Below, piece by piece: positions 34,880-43,569 of a stretch of DNA of 64,000 nt. Each line of letters starts with the position of its first letter. The stretch's first letter is position 1. The notes under the pieces were generated by a model. The model ran no database searches. It was given only the letters and a program-made list of their open reading frames with translations, and was not told the DNA's origin. Source of the stretch: DASQHW01 sp038209365 (lineage in GTDB: Bacteria > Actinomycetota > Acidimicrobiia > IMCC26256 > PALSA-610); the NCBI GenBank assembly GCA_038209365.1, contig JBBQXS010000014.1:33248-97247 (forward strand), given 5' to 3'. Made by a program: the position numbers and the translations under genes.

Positions 34880-36250
34880 ATGTCGACCGAGCAGTCGTCC
34901 GGGCGACGCTTCTACGTCGAGACACTCGGCTGCCCGAAGAACGCCGTCGATTCCGAGAAGGTCGTCGCATCGCTGCTCGCCGACGGGATGGCACCGGCGA
35001 GCGCCCCCGAGGACGCCGATCTCGTCGTCGTGAACACCTGTGCGTTCATCGAGTCGGCGCGCCAGGAGTCGATCGACGTCTCGCTCGCGCTGTCGGACGG
35101 GCGCAAGCCCGGTGCGCGCCTCGTGCTGACCGGCTGCATGGCCGAGCGCTACGGCGACGAGCTTGCCGGCGCGTTGCCGGAGGCAGACGCGGTCGTCGGC
35201 TTTGCCGGCGAGGGGTCGCTGGCCGACCTGGTGCTCCGGGGACGCAAGCCCACCGGCGTCCGCGACCTGCTCGAGCTGCCGCGGCGGCCGTCGGAGACGC
35301 CATGGGCGTACGTGAAGATCGCCGAGGGCTGCGATCGCGCGTGCGCGTTCTGTGCGATCCCGTCGTTCCGTGGGAAGCAGCGATCGCGCGCCCCGGAGGC
35401 CATCGAGGGCGAAGTCCGCGCGCTCGTCGAGCAGGGTGTCGCCGAGATCGTGCTCGTCGCCCAAGACCTTGCGTGGTACGGCCGCGATGCGGGTGAGCCG
35501 GGCTCGCTCCCGCCGTTGCTCCGGCGCCTCGACGCGCTCGGCGAGCGCGGCCTCGCGCGCATCCGTCTCCTGTATCTCTATCCCTCGGAGGTGCGCGACC
35601 CGCTGGTTGCCACGATGCTCGAGCTGCCCTCGGTCGTGCCGTACTTCGATCTGTCGTTGCAGCACGCCGCACCGGATCTCTTGCGCGGCATGAAACGTTG
35701 GGGGAGCGGCGACCGATTCCGCGCGATCATCGACCAGATTCGTGGGGAAGCACCGCACGCGGCGTTCCGGTCTTCGTTCATCGTCGGGTTTCCCGGCGAG
35801 ACCGAGGCCGATCACGAGACGCTGCTTGCGTTCCTCGCCGACGTCCGTCTCGACTGGGCCGGCTTCTTCGCGTTCTCGAAGGAGGACGGAACTCCGGCCG
35901 CGACGATGGAGGGTGAGGTCCCCGATCTGCTCGTGCAGGAGCGTCTCCGCGAGTGTGCCGACGTGCAGGACCCGATCACGGCCGGTGCGCGCGCCGCGCT
36001 CGTAGGGGAGACTGTCGAGGTGCTGATCGACAGCGTGGGCGAAGTCGGAGAGCTCGATGGCGGGGACGCGGCGGAGCCACGGATGATGCAGCGAGAGAGC
36101 CAGTTGATCGGCCGTACCTATCGGGAGGCACCCGAGATCGACGGCGTCGTGCGGCTGGTCGGCGACGTGCTCGCGCGTCCGGGCGCGCTGGTGCGCGCGA
36201 CGGTATGCGGCGTGGAAGGTCCCGACCTCGAGGCGAAGGCGGTGCTGTGA
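34880..36250 (+). CDS. rimO: Ribosomal protein S12 methylthiotransferase RimO
   Basis: RimO adds a methylthio group to the S12 aspartate that lies at the decoding centre. The 456-residue radical-SAM enzyme has the N-terminal cluster domain (Cys18 in ETLGCPKN, Cys in NTCAF and TGCMAER). The radical-SAM cysteines lie at 151, 155 and 158 (CDRACAFC), and a C-terminal TRAM-like domain follows. The ETLGCPKN start and FIVGFPGETEADHETLL block separate it from the MiaB paralogue found 5.5 kb downstream. It overlaps pgsA by four bases. Confidence 0.94.
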   Translation: MSTEQSSGRRFYVETLGCPKNAVDSEKVVASLLADGMAPASAPEDADLVVVNTCAFIESARQESIDVSLALSDGRKPGARLVLTGCMAERYGDELAGALPEADAVVGFAGEGSLADLVLRGRKPTGVRDLLELPRRPSETPWAYVKIAEGCDRACAFCAIPSFRGKQRSRAPEAIEGEVRALVEQGVAEIVLVAQDLAWYGRDAGEPGSLPPLLRRLDALGERGLARIRLLYLYPSEVRDPLVATMLELPSVVPYFDLSLQHAAPDLLRGMKRWGSGDRFRAIIDQIRGEAPHAAFRSSFIVGFPGETEADHETLLAFLADVRLDWAGFFAFSKEDGTPAATMEGEVPDLLVQERLRECADVQDPITAGARAALVGETVEVLIDSVGEVGELDGGDAAEPRMMQRESQLIGRTYREAPEIDGVVRLVGDVLARPGALVRATVCGVEGPDLEAKAVL

Positions 36251-36840
36251 CGGCTGCGGCCGCACGCCCGCCGACGCGGGCGACGGGCAAGCGCTTCGGG
36301 CAGGGTGCGCTCTTCACCCCGGCGAACGTCGTCACCGTCACGCGTATCCTCGTCGCGGTACCGACGTTCGCGCTCGTCCGCGACGAGGGATCGAGCTGGC
36401 GGACGGTCGCGCTCTGGTTCGCGATCACCGCAACCGACAGTGTCGACGGCTGGCTCGCGCGCCGCGACGGTGCCACGCGCTCGGGCGCGTTTCTCGACCC
36501 GGTTGCCGACAAGCTGATCGTGCTCGGTGGCTTGGCAGTGCTCGCCGACCGTGGAGTGTTCCCCTGGTGGCCGGTCCTGCTGATCGCGGCGCGCGAGCTC
36601 GGCATCTCCGCGTACCGGTCGATCGCCGGTCGGCGCGGCGTCGTCCTGCCCGCGCAACGGCTCGGCAAGTACAAGGCGTTCACGCAATACTGCGCGGTCG
36701 GGTTCGTGCTCCTGCCGTGGACCGCGGACGACGTCGGTTTCCAGCAGCTTGTGCTCGCGATCGCGGTCGTGCTCACCGTCGTGTCGGGATTGCAGATCCT
36801 TCGGCGCGGATACATCGACTGGCAACGGGCCGACGCGTGA
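36247..36840 (+). CDS. pgsA: CDP-alcohol phosphatidyltransferase (phosphatidylglycerophosphate synthase type)
   Basis: A 197-residue membrane enzyme that moves a phosphatidyl group from CDP-diacylglycerol to an alcohol, probably glycerol-3-phosphate. The catalytic motif DG-x2-AR-x8-G-x3-D-x3-D is complete in DGWLARRDGATRSGAFLDPVADK (seen from about residue 64), and about five hydrophobic segments surround it. The rimO-pgsA-cinA neighbourhood is the one where PgsA is found in many actinobacteria. Substrate choice (glycerol-3-phosphate versus inositol phosphate) is inferred from this context. GTG overlaps the rimO stop, and the stop overlaps cinA. Confidence 0.88.
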   Translation: MTAAAARPPTRATGKRFGQGALFTPANVVTVTRILVAVPTFALVRDEGSSWRTVALWFAITATDSVDGWLARRDGATRSGAFLDPVADKLIVLGGLAVLADRGVFPWWPVLLIAARELGISAYRSIAGRRGVVLPAQRLGKYKAFTQYCAVGFVLLPWTADDVGFQQLVLAIAVVLTVVSGLQILRRGYIDWQRADA

Positions 36841-38087
36841 GATGTGAGGTCCTCGCGATCGGGACCGAGCTGCTCCTCGGCCAGATCGTCGACACGAACA
36901 GCGCGTGGCTCGGCGAGCAGCTCGCGGCGTCGGGCATCGACTCCTACGAGCACCGGGTCGTCGGCGACAACCAGGCGCGCATCGTCGCCGCGTTGCGAGA
37001 CCTGCTCTCGAGATCGGACGCCGTGCTCATTTGCGGAGGCCTCGGCCCTACCCAGGACGACCTCACGCGCGATGCGATCGCCGAATTGATGGGCGTGCCG
37101 CTGGTGCGGCAGATGGAGCTCGCCGAGCACATCGCGGCGATGTTCCGGTCGCGCTTGCGCGACATGCCGCAGAACAACCTGCGGCAGGCCGACATCCCCG
37201 AAGGCGGCCGGGCGATTCCGAACCCGATTGGCACGGCGCCCGGGTTGTTGTGCGAGCTGCCCGGCGACAAGGTCGTGTACGCGGTGCCGGGTGTGCCCTA
37301 CGAGATGCAGCTCATGGTGCAGGAGCACGTGCTCCCCGATCTGCTCCGCCGGTCCGGGGAAGCCGCAGCGATCGTGTCACGCTCGTTGAAGACGTGGGGC
37401 ACATCGGAGTCTGCGCTGGCCGAGATGGTTGCGCACCGGCTCGAGGCGCTGGACGCCGGCGGTGGCAACCCGACGATTGCGTTCTTGGCTCGGGGTATCG
37501 AAGGGCTCGTCGTACGCATCACCGCCAAGGCGGCCTCCGAGGAGGAAGCGCACGCGCTCGCGGACGCCGAGGAGAAGGAGTTGCGGGCGGTCCTCGGCGA
37601 CCTCGTGTTCGGTGTCGACGACGAGACCATGGAGCACGCGGTGCTGACGCGCTTGCGCGCTCGCGGTTGGACGCTCGGCGTCGCCGAGTCCTTGACCGGT
37701 GGGCTCATCAGTGCCCGGATCGTGAACGTTCCCGGCGCGAGCGAGGTCTTCCGCGGTGCGGTCGTCAGCTACGCGACCGAAGTGAAACGCTCGCTGCTGC
37801 AGGTCGACGCATCCATCGTCGTCAGCGAGGAAGCGGCTCGCCAGATGGCCGAGGGCGCGCAGCGCGCGCTGGGCGCCGACGTCGGGATCGCGGTCACCGG
37901 TGTCGCGGGGCCGACAGAACAGGACGGTGTCGCGGTCGGCACGGTGTGCTTCGGTCTGGCGATACCGGGTGTTCCGACGGAAGCGGTGACCACGCGCTTG
38001 CCCGGCGACCGGGAGCGGTTACGTCAGTTCTCCACGATCTCCCTGCTGAATCTGTTGCGCCAACGGCTCGACGCGCTGGGACCGTGA
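36837..38087 (+). CDS. cinA: CinA family protein (nucleotide pyrophosphatase / NMN deamidase)
   Basis: A 416-residue two-domain protein. The N-terminal MoaB-like COG1058 domain (AIGTELLLGQIVDTNSAWL, GGLGPTQDDLTRDAIAE) hydrolyses ADP-ribose-type dinucleotides in characterised members. The C-terminal CinA domain (VAESLTGGLISARIVNVPGAS, AVTGVAGPT) is a nicotinamide-mononucleotide deamidase in others. cinA often precedes recA, as it does here with two small genes between. Start GTG overlaps the pgsA stop. Confidence 0.93.
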   Translation: MRCEVLAIGTELLLGQIVDTNSAWLGEQLAASGIDSYEHRVVGDNQARIVAALRDLLSRSDAVLICGGLGPTQDDLTRDAIAELMGVPLVRQMELAEHIAAMFRSRLRDMPQNNLRQADIPEGGRAIPNPIGTAPGLLCELPGDKVVYAVPGVPYEMQLMVQEHVLPDLLRRSGEAAAIVSRSLKTWGTSESALAEMVAHRLEALDAGGGNPTIAFLARGIEGLVVRITAKAASEEEAHALADAEEKELRAVLGDLVFGVDDETMEHAVLTRLRARGWTLGVAESLTGGLISARIVNVPGASEVFRGAVVSYATEVKRSLLQVDASIVVSEEAARQMAEGAQRALGADVGIAVTGVAGPTEQDGVAVGTVCFGLAIPGVPTEAVTTRLPGDRERLRQFSTISLLNLLRQRLDALGP

Positions 38088-38431
38088 TGGAGATCCAAGT
38101 CAACGTCGACTGCGCGGACCCCGATGCAATGATGACCTTCTACGCCGCGGCGCTCGGCTACACGCCGTATGGAACCGCGGGCGGGTACCGGTCGGCAATT
38201 CCCAACGACAACGTGGGTCCGAAGATCGTCTTCCAGAAGGTGCCCGAGGCGAAGGTCGTCAAGAATCGCATGCACCTCGACCTCGTCGTTGACGACATCG
38301 AGGCCGAAGCGGCGCGTTTCGAGGCATTGGGCGCGCGCCGGATGAGCGCGTCGCCTGTCGTCGAGCATGGCTGCAGCTGGATCGTGATGGCCGATCCGGA
38401 AGGCAACGAATTGTGTCTGTGCGATAGCTGA
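38087..38431 (+). CDS. VOC-superfamily (glyoxalase-like) protein
   Basis: A 114-residue single-domain vicinal-oxygen-chelate fold protein. The N-terminal strand (VNVDCADPDAMMTFYAAALG) and the C-terminal pattern MADPEGNELCLC with its putative metal-binding Glu are typical. HLDLVVDD gives a second ligand His. Members include dioxygenases, isomerases and resistance proteins, so no reaction can be assigned. The ATG overlaps the cinA stop by one base, indicating co-transcription in the cinA-thpR stretch. Confidence 0.82.
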   Translation: MEIQVNVDCADPDAMMTFYAAALGYTPYGTAGGYRSAIPNDNVGPKIVFQKVPEAKVVKNRMHLDLVVDDIEAEAARFEALGARRMSASPVVEHGCSWIVMADPEGNELCLCDS

Positions 38432-38434
38432 CCC

Positions 38435-38983
38435 GTGACGCGTGCCTTCGTCGCGATTCGGCCTCCCGACGCAGTGCTCGACGAGGTCGACGCTCTTTCC
38501 GCGTCCCTCGATCTCGGTGATGTTCGGCGAACGACGCGCGACCAATGGCACGTGACGCTGCAGTTCCTCGGCAACCATGCGGACGTCGACGCAGTTGCGG
38601 ACGTGTTGAGAGCGCTCCGAACGCCCGCGTCACGCGCGGGTCTCGGCGGGCTCGGCGCGTTCCCGAGCAACAAACGTGCTCGCGTCGTCTGGCTCGGTCT
38701 CGCGCAGGGTGAAGGAGTCTTCGGCGCGCTGGCACGCGAGGTCGGTGAGCGACTGACGCCGCTCGGCCACGTCCCGGAAGCGCGTGCCTTCCACGCGCAT
38801 CTGACGCTGGCCCGGATCAAGACGCCCGCCGACGTGCGCGCCGCGCTTGCGTCGAACCCGACGGCCGTGGGCGACGCGTGGCTCGTCGACGAGGTGATCC
38901 TGTACGAGAGTCGAGTGCGACGGACCGGCGCCGAGTACGTCCCCGTCGCCACGATGGCATTGCGCGAGCCCGAGGGCGCATGA
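38435..38983 (+). CDS. thpR: RNA 2',3'-cyclic phosphodiesterase (2H family)
   Basis: A 182-residue LigT/ThpR-type enzyme that opens 2',3'-cyclic phosphates on RNA ends. Its two catalytic HxT motifs are HVTLQFLG near residue 40 and HLTLARI near residue 125. The start TRAFVAIRPPDAV matches the family. GTG start three bases after the VOC gene. The 245-bp stretch after it holds a small stem (GAGTCG with CGACTC) next to the stop, then the recA promoter. The biological role of ThpR in bacteria is not settled. Confidence 0.88.
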   Translation: MTRAFVAIRPPDAVLDEVDALSASLDLGDVRRTTRDQWHVTLQFLGNHADVDAVADVLRALRTPASRAGLGGLGAFPSNKRARVVWLGLAQGEGVFGALAREVGERLTPLGHVPEARAFHAHLTLARIKTPADVRAALASNPTAVGDAWLVDEVILYESRVRRTGAEYVPVATMALREPEGA

Positions 38984-39112
38984 CGAGTCGGCGGCGACTC
39001 GCCCTCGGCGGCGAGCGCACCCGCCTGCCGGCGGTCCGGGCGGCCCGCCGGGAGCGAAAACCCAGGCGGTGTCGTACGCCGCGTCCCTTTCGGCGTGCGG
39101 GATGCTTGATGC

Positions 39113-39140
39113 TTGCCCCGAACAGCTGTTCGCTCTAGGC
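39113..39140 (+). promoter_or_regulatory. recA promoter with a perfect LexA (SOS) box in the spacer
   Basis: -35 TTGCCC (39113-39118) and -10 TAGGCT (39135-39140) are 16 bases apart. The whole spacer is filled by CGAACAGCTGTTCG (39119-39132). This is a perfect 14-bp palindrome and an exact match to the Gram-positive/actinobacterial SOS consensus CGAAC-N4-GTTCG. LexA bound here would exclude RNA polymerase. lexA itself is encoded 9 kb downstream and carries the same -35 hexamer. Confidence 0.9.
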
Positions 39141-39143
39141 TGC

Positions 39144-39159
39144 ATCACACGCGTGTGAT
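39144..39159. promoter_or_regulatory. 16-bp perfect palindrome over the recA transcription start
   Basis: ATCACACGCGTGTGAT reads the same on both strands and begins three bases after the recA -10 element, so it covers the expected start point. It does not resemble the LexA box. It may be a second operator or form a hairpin at the 5' end of the mRNA. Confidence 0.7.
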
Positions 39160-39228
39160 TCACTCGTGAGCGCTCGCGTCGATCTCACGGTTGATGTCAC
39201 ACCTCCTCCTTAGGGTCAGGACACACAC

Positions 39229-40323
39229 ATGGCTTCCCCCGACCGAGCAATGAGGCCACAGGGCAGAGAGGGGTTCACGGTGGACCGCGACAAGGCACTC
39301 GAGATGGCGCTCAGCCAGATCGACAAGCAGTTCGGCAAGGGCTCGATCATGAAGTTGGGGGAGCGGGGGAACGTGGGTGTCGAGGCCGTGCCCACGGGCG
39401 CGCTCGCGCTCGACCTCGCGTTGGGGATCGGCGGCCTGCCCAGGGGAAGGATCGTCGAGATCTTCGGGCCGGAGTCGTCGGGGAAGTCGACGCTGGCCAC
39501 ACACGTCGTCGCCGAGGCGCAACGCAACGGCGGCGTGTGCGCGTACATCGACGCCGAGCACGCGATGGACCCGGTGTACGCCGCCGCGATCGGTGTGAAC
39601 GTCGACGAGTTGCTGATCAGCCAGCCCGACACGGGCGAGCAAGCGCTCGAGATCGCCGACATGCTGATCCGTTCCGGCGCACTCGACGTGCTGGTGATCG
39701 ACTCGGTGGCCGCGCTCGTGCCACGCGCCGAGATCGAAGGTGAGATGGGCGACAGCCACATGGGCTTGCAGGCACGGCTGATGAGCCAGGCACTCCGCAA
39801 GCTCACCGGCAACCTCAACAAGTCGCGCACGATCGCGATCTTCATCAACCAACTGCGCGAGAAGATCGGCGTGATGTTCGGGTCACCGGAGACGACGCCG
39901 GGCGGGCGCGCCTTGAAGTTCTACTCGTCGGTGCGGCTCGACATCCGGCGGATCGAATCGATCAAGGACGGTCCGGAAGTCGTCGGCAACCGAGTGCGCG
40001 TCAAGGTTGCGAAGAACAAATGCGCCGCGCCGTTCCGCCAGGCCGAGTTCGACATCATGTACGGCAGGGGCATCAGCCGTGAGGGTTCGCTGCTCGACGT
40101 CGGGGTCGATCTCGGCATCGTCAAGAAGGCGGGCGCGTGGTTCACCTACGAGGGCGAGCAGCTCGGTCAGGGCCGGGAGAACGTGAAGACCTTCCTCGCC
40201 GAGAACGTCGACCTGATGATGGAGATCTCGGAGAAGATCAAGATCGAGGTCGGCATCGGCGAAGTCGACCTCCCGGCCGAGGAGGCCGAGGAGGCCGACG
40301 AGGGCGAAGAGGTCGACGCCTGA
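39229..40323 (+). CDS. recA: Recombinase RecA
   Basis: RecA forms filaments on single-stranded DNA, performs strand exchange and triggers LexA self-cleavage. The 364-residue protein has Walker A GPESSGKST at about 80-88 and ALDVLVIDSVAAL as Walker B. The DNA-binding loop region GEMGDSHMGLQARLMSQAL and loop 2 GVMFGSPETTPGG are intact. The acidic tail (EEAEEADEGEEVDA) is normal. ATG 39229 gives 17 residues before the usual start. A GTG at 39280 (DRDKALEMAL) with the strong SD AGAGAGGGG is a serious alternative. recX, which often follows, is absent. Confidence 0.97.
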   Translation: MASPDRAMRPQGREGFTVDRDKALEMALSQIDKQFGKGSIMKLGERGNVGVEAVPTGALALDLALGIGGLPRGRIVEIFGPESSGKSTLATHVVAEAQRNGGVCAYIDAEHAMDPVYAAAIGVNVDELLISQPDTGEQALEIADMLIRSGALDVLVIDSVAALVPRAEIEGEMGDSHMGLQARLMSQALRKLTGNLNKSRTIAIFINQLREKIGVMFGSPETTPGGRALKFYSSVRLDIRRIESIKDGPEVVGNRVRVKVAKNKCAAPFRQAEFDIMYGRGISREGSLLDVGVDLGIVKKAGAWFTYEGEQLGQGRENVKTFLAENVDLMMEISEKIKIEVGIGEVDLPAEEAEEADEGEEVDA

Positions 40324-40381
40324 CCAGCACACGACGGCCACGGCGAGCACCGCGCCGGCAGTGATGTCCAAGGGGCGGGGA

Positions 40382-40420
40382 GTGTATGGGCGGCGGGCGT
40401 CGAGGACGCCGCCCGTACAC
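40382..40420 (+). promoter_or_regulatory. Stable stem-loop in front of miaB
   Basis: GTGTATGGGCGGCG (40382-40395) pairs with CGCCGCCCGTACAC (40407-40420): 14 base pairs with one G-U. An 11-base loop itself contains GGCGTC/GACGCC alternatives. It lies 58 bases after recA and ends right at the AGGAG ribosome site of miaB. It could limit read-through from recA or control miaB translation. No T tract follows, so it is not a classical terminator. Confidence 0.6.
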
Positions 40421-40430
40421 AGGAGCCGGC

Positions 40431-41810
40431 ATGGCGCGGCGGTTCTACGTGCGCACCTACGGGTGCCAGATGAACGAGCACGACTCGGAACGCATCGGCG
40501 GTTTGCTCGCGGCCGAGGGCATGGAAGCCACCGACGACATCGAAGCCGCCGACGTCGTCGTGTTCAACACGTGCTGCATCCGTGAGAACGCGGACAACAA
40601 GCTGTACGGCCATCTCGGCGATCTCAAGGCGCTGAAGCAGCGGCGGCCGGGTCTCCAGATCGCGGTCGGCGGTTGCCTCGCGCAGAAGGACCGGGAGCTC
40701 GTGCGCGAGCGGGCCGGTCACGTCGACGTGGTGTTCGGCACGCACAACCTCGCGCACGCGCCGGCGCTGCTTGCTCGCGCCGCGCTCGAAGGTCCGATCG
40801 TCGAGGTCCTCGAGGAGCACGAGGCGTACCCGTCCGCGTTGCCGGCGCGACGCGAGGTGGATCACGCGGCCTGGATCACGATCCAGATCGGCTGCGACAA
40901 CAGCTGCGCGTTCTGCATCGTGCCGGCCGTTCGCGGCAGGGAAGTGTCGCGTCGGATGGGCGACGTCGTGCGCGAGGTCGAAGCGCTCGTCGCAGACGGC
41001 GTCGTCGAGATCACGCTGCTGGGCCAGAACGTCAATTCGTACGGCCGCGATCTCGGCGCCGGGCAGTATCGACCGGAGTTCGCGGACCTGCTCCGTACGC
41101 TCGACGCGGTCCCGGGTATCGAGCGCATCCGCTTCACGTCACCACATCCGAAGGACCTGCGGCCCGAGACGATCGCCGCGATGGCCGAGTGCGCGTCCGT
41201 GTGCGAGCACCTGCACCTGCCGCTCCAGTCCGGCAGTGATCGCACGCTGGCGCGCATGCACCGCGGGTACACCGCCGAGCGCTATCTGAAACGGCTGGCG
41301 GCGGCCCGCGCCGCCATCGACGATCTCGCAGTCACCACGGACATCATCGTCGGGTTTCCGGGTGAGACCGACGCCGACTTCGACCACACGCTCGAGGTCG
41401 TGGAGTCGGCCGGCTACGACGCCGCGTACACGTTCGTCTTTTCGCCCCGGCCGGGGACCGAAGCCGCTTCGATGGTCGAGCATTTCGTTGCACCCGAGGT
41501 CGCACGGGAGCGGATGCAGCGGCTGATCGAGGTCGTCGAGCGCAACGGTCGAGACAAGCACGTCGCGCGGATCGGCCGCCGCGAGCAGGTGCTCGTGGAG
41601 GGGCCGTCGAAGAAGGACGCGAACGTGTGGTCGGGGCGCACGCGCCAGAACAAGCTCGTGCACTTCTCACCGCTCGAAGGCACCGGACCCGGCGACACCA
41701 TCGATGTGCGTGTCACCGACGCGGCGCCCCATTGGTTGCGCGGCGATGCCGTGGCGCAGGTGCGGAAGGCACCGTCCCGGCGGGTGCGGATTCCGCTCGA
41801 GGTCGTGTGA
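40431..41810 (+). CDS. miaB: tRNA-2-methylthio-N6-dimethylallyladenosine synthase MiaB
   Basis: MiaB methylthiolates the isopentenylated A37 that MiaA, the next gene, produces. The 459-residue radical-SAM protein has the N-terminal cluster cysteines in RTYGCQMNEHDSE, NTCCIRENA and VGGCLAQ. The radical-SAM triad lies at 155, 159 and 162 (CDNSCAFC), followed by LLGQNVNSYG and a C-terminal TRAM domain. The ATG at 40431 has AGGAG five bases upstream. A GTG 45 bases earlier lies in the hairpin and is rejected. Confidence 0.95.
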   Translation: MARRFYVRTYGCQMNEHDSERIGGLLAAEGMEATDDIEAADVVVFNTCCIRENADNKLYGHLGDLKALKQRRPGLQIAVGGCLAQKDRELVRERAGHVDVVFGTHNLAHAPALLARAALEGPIVEVLEEHEAYPSALPARREVDHAAWITIQIGCDNSCAFCIVPAVRGREVSRRMGDVVREVEALVADGVVEITLLGQNVNSYGRDLGAGQYRPEFADLLRTLDAVPGIERIRFTSPHPKDLRPETIAAMAECASVCEHLHLPLQSGSDRTLARMHRGYTAERYLKRLAAARAAIDDLAVTTDIIVGFPGETDADFDHTLEVVESAGYDAAYTFVFSPRPGTEAASMVEHFVAPEVARERMQRLIEVVERNGRDKHVARIGRREQVLVEGPSKKDANVWSGRTRQNKLVHFSPLEGTGPGDTIDVRVTDAAPHWLRGDAVAQVRKAPSRRVRIPLEVV

Positions 41811-42757
41811 CGCGGCATCTCGCGATCGTGGGTGCGACGGCGTCGGGCAAGTCCGCGTTGGCGCTCGCGGTCGCGGGCGCCCTCGGTGACGCCGAGATCG
41901 TGTCGTTGGACTCCATGCAGGTCTATCGCGGCATGGACATCGGGACCGCCAAGCCGTCCCTCGCCGAGCGGGGTGCGGTCCCGCACCACCTCGTCGACGT
42001 CGCCGATCCCTCCGACGAATGGTCGGTACGCGCGACGCAGGCCGCCGCCCACGATGCGATGGCGGACATCGAACGCCGGGGCCGGCGCGCGGTGTTGGTC
42101 GGCGGTACGGGCCTGTACGTCCGCGCGGTCGTGGACGCGCTCACGGTTCCGGGCACGGACGCTGCCGTGCGGGCGGCACTCGAGACCGAGACCGCGACCG
42201 ACGATGGGCTGGCGCGCGCGTACCACCGACTTCATGCACGCGACCCACGTGCGGCCGCGCGCATCGATCCGTCGAACCGCCGGCGTATCGTGCGCGCGCT
42301 CGAGGTGATCGAGGTGACCGGCCGCCCCTTCTCCTCCTTCGGTGGCGGCCTCACCGAGTACGGACCGCCGGTCCTGGACGTCACGCTGGTCGGCATTGCG
42401 CTCGCCCGGGACGACATCGCGACACGCATCGCCCGGCGATTTGCGGCCATGCGCGAGGCGGGCCTGATCGAGGAGGTGCGGGTGCTGGCCGCAAACCCGC
42501 GGGGTCTCTCGCGCACCGCCCGGCAGGCGATCGGATACAAAGAGCTGCTCGCGCACCTGGCGGGTGAAACTGCGACACTCGACGAAGCGCTCGACCTGGC
42601 CGTCCGGCGCACACGCAAGTTCGCCCGCCGGCAGCGGGTGTGGTTCCGGCGCGACCCACGCATCACGTGGCTTCCGACCCCCGGAAACCCACCGGAGCTC
42701 GTGCACGCGGTTCTGGCACGCTGGCACCCGGCGGCTCATGCCGTCCCTGCCTCGTGA
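41807..42757 (+). CDS. miaA: tRNA dimethylallyltransferase MiaA
   Basis: MiaA transfers a dimethylallyl group to A37 of tRNAs that read codons starting with U. The 316-residue protein has the P-loop GATASGKS at 9-16, the DSMQVYRGMDIGTAKP substrate loop and VGGTGLYVRAV. DPSNRRRIVRALEV and RQAIGYKELLAHL follow in the usual order. GTG overlaps the miaB stop by four bases, and the stop overlaps dapF, so miaB-miaA-dapF-hflX is one operon. The miaB-miaA-dapF-hflX order is standard in actinobacteria. Confidence 0.95.
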   Translation: MTRHLAIVGATASGKSALALAVAGALGDAEIVSLDSMQVYRGMDIGTAKPSLAERGAVPHHLVDVADPSDEWSVRATQAAAHDAMADIERRGRRAVLVGGTGLYVRAVVDALTVPGTDAAVRAALETETATDDGLARAYHRLHARDPRAAARIDPSNRRRIVRALEVIEVTGRPFSSFGGGLTEYGPPVLDVTLVGIALARDDIATRIARRFAAMREAGLIEEVRVLAANPRGLSRTARQAIGYKELLAHLAGETATLDEALDLAVRRTRKFARRQRVWFRRDPRITWLPTPGNPPELVHAVLARWHPAAHAVPAS

Positions 42758-43569
42758 TGATGTTCAAGATCTCCAAGCTGCACGCCACCGGGAACGACTT
42801 CCTCGTCCGACTCGCGCTCGACCGCAACACGTCCGCACTCGACGCCGAAATAGTCGCCGTGATGTGCGACCGGCACCGAGGGATCGGTGCCGACGGCGTG
42901 ATCACGATCGGCCGAGGAAGCAGGGGCGCCGACTGCACGATGACACTGCAGAACGCCGACGGCGGCGTGGCCGAGATGAGCGGCAACGGCATTCGCTGCC
43001 TGGCATGGGTCGCGGCGCGGCACGGGCTCGGCAACGACGAGCAACTGATCGTGGACACGGCAGCTGGTCGACGTGTGGTCACGTTGTTCCGTGGATCCGA
43101 CGGATCGGTCGTTGCCGCCGACGTCGACATGGGCGCGGTCAGGGTGGATGCCACCGACGTGCGCGTCACCGTGCACGGCACGGAGTACCGCGGCGACGTC
43201 GCGGACATCGGGAATCCGCATTTCGTGTGCTTCGTCGAGGACCCGGAGACGGTTCGCGTCACCACGCACGGCCCGGTGATCGAGCGCAACGAGCGCTTCC
43301 AGCCGCAGGGGACGAACGTCGAGTTCGTGCGGGTCGACGGGCGGGACGAGCTCACGATGCGCGTGTGGGAGCGGGGCGTGGGGGAGACGTTGTCGTGCGG
43401 GACGGGCGCCTGCGCGGCCGCCGCGGTGGCGCATCGGCGAGGTCTCGTCGGGGACCGCGTCTGCATGCGCGTAAGAGGCGGTGAGCTCGACATCGTGGTC
43501 GGCGAGACCGTGCGGCTGGGTGGGCCGGTCGTGCACATCTTCGACATGGACGTGGAAGTGGGGAGCTGA
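42757..43569 (+). CDS. dapF: Diaminopimelate epimerase
   Basis: DapF interconverts LL- and meso-diaminopimelate, the latter going to peptidoglycan and lysine. The 270-residue protein carries both catalytic cysteines, Cys81 (GNGIRCLAW) and Cys214 (LSCGTGACA). It also has the start KLHATGNDF and the EFVRV block. Two ATG codons in a row (42757, 42760) are possible starts. It overlaps both neighbours by one base. Confidence 0.95.
   Translation: MMFKISKLHATGNDFLVRLALDRNTSALDAEIVAVMCDRHRGIGADGVITIGRGSRGADCTMTLQNADGGVAEMSGNGIRCLAWVAARHGLGNDEQLIVDTAAGRRVVTLFRGSDGSVVAADVDMGAVRVDATDVRVTVHGTEYRGDVADIGNPHFVCFVEDPETVRVTTHGPVIERNERFQPQGTNVEFVRVDGRDELTMRVWERGVGETLSCGTGACAAAAVAHRRGLVGDRVCMRVRGGELDIVVGETVRLGGPVVHIFDMDVEVGS

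Noticed and set aside
38984..39110. A small gene between thpR and recA
   Set aside because: The frames are Arg/Pro-rich, carry no start with SD and no domain; the stretch is better explained as a thpR 3' end plus the recA promoter region.
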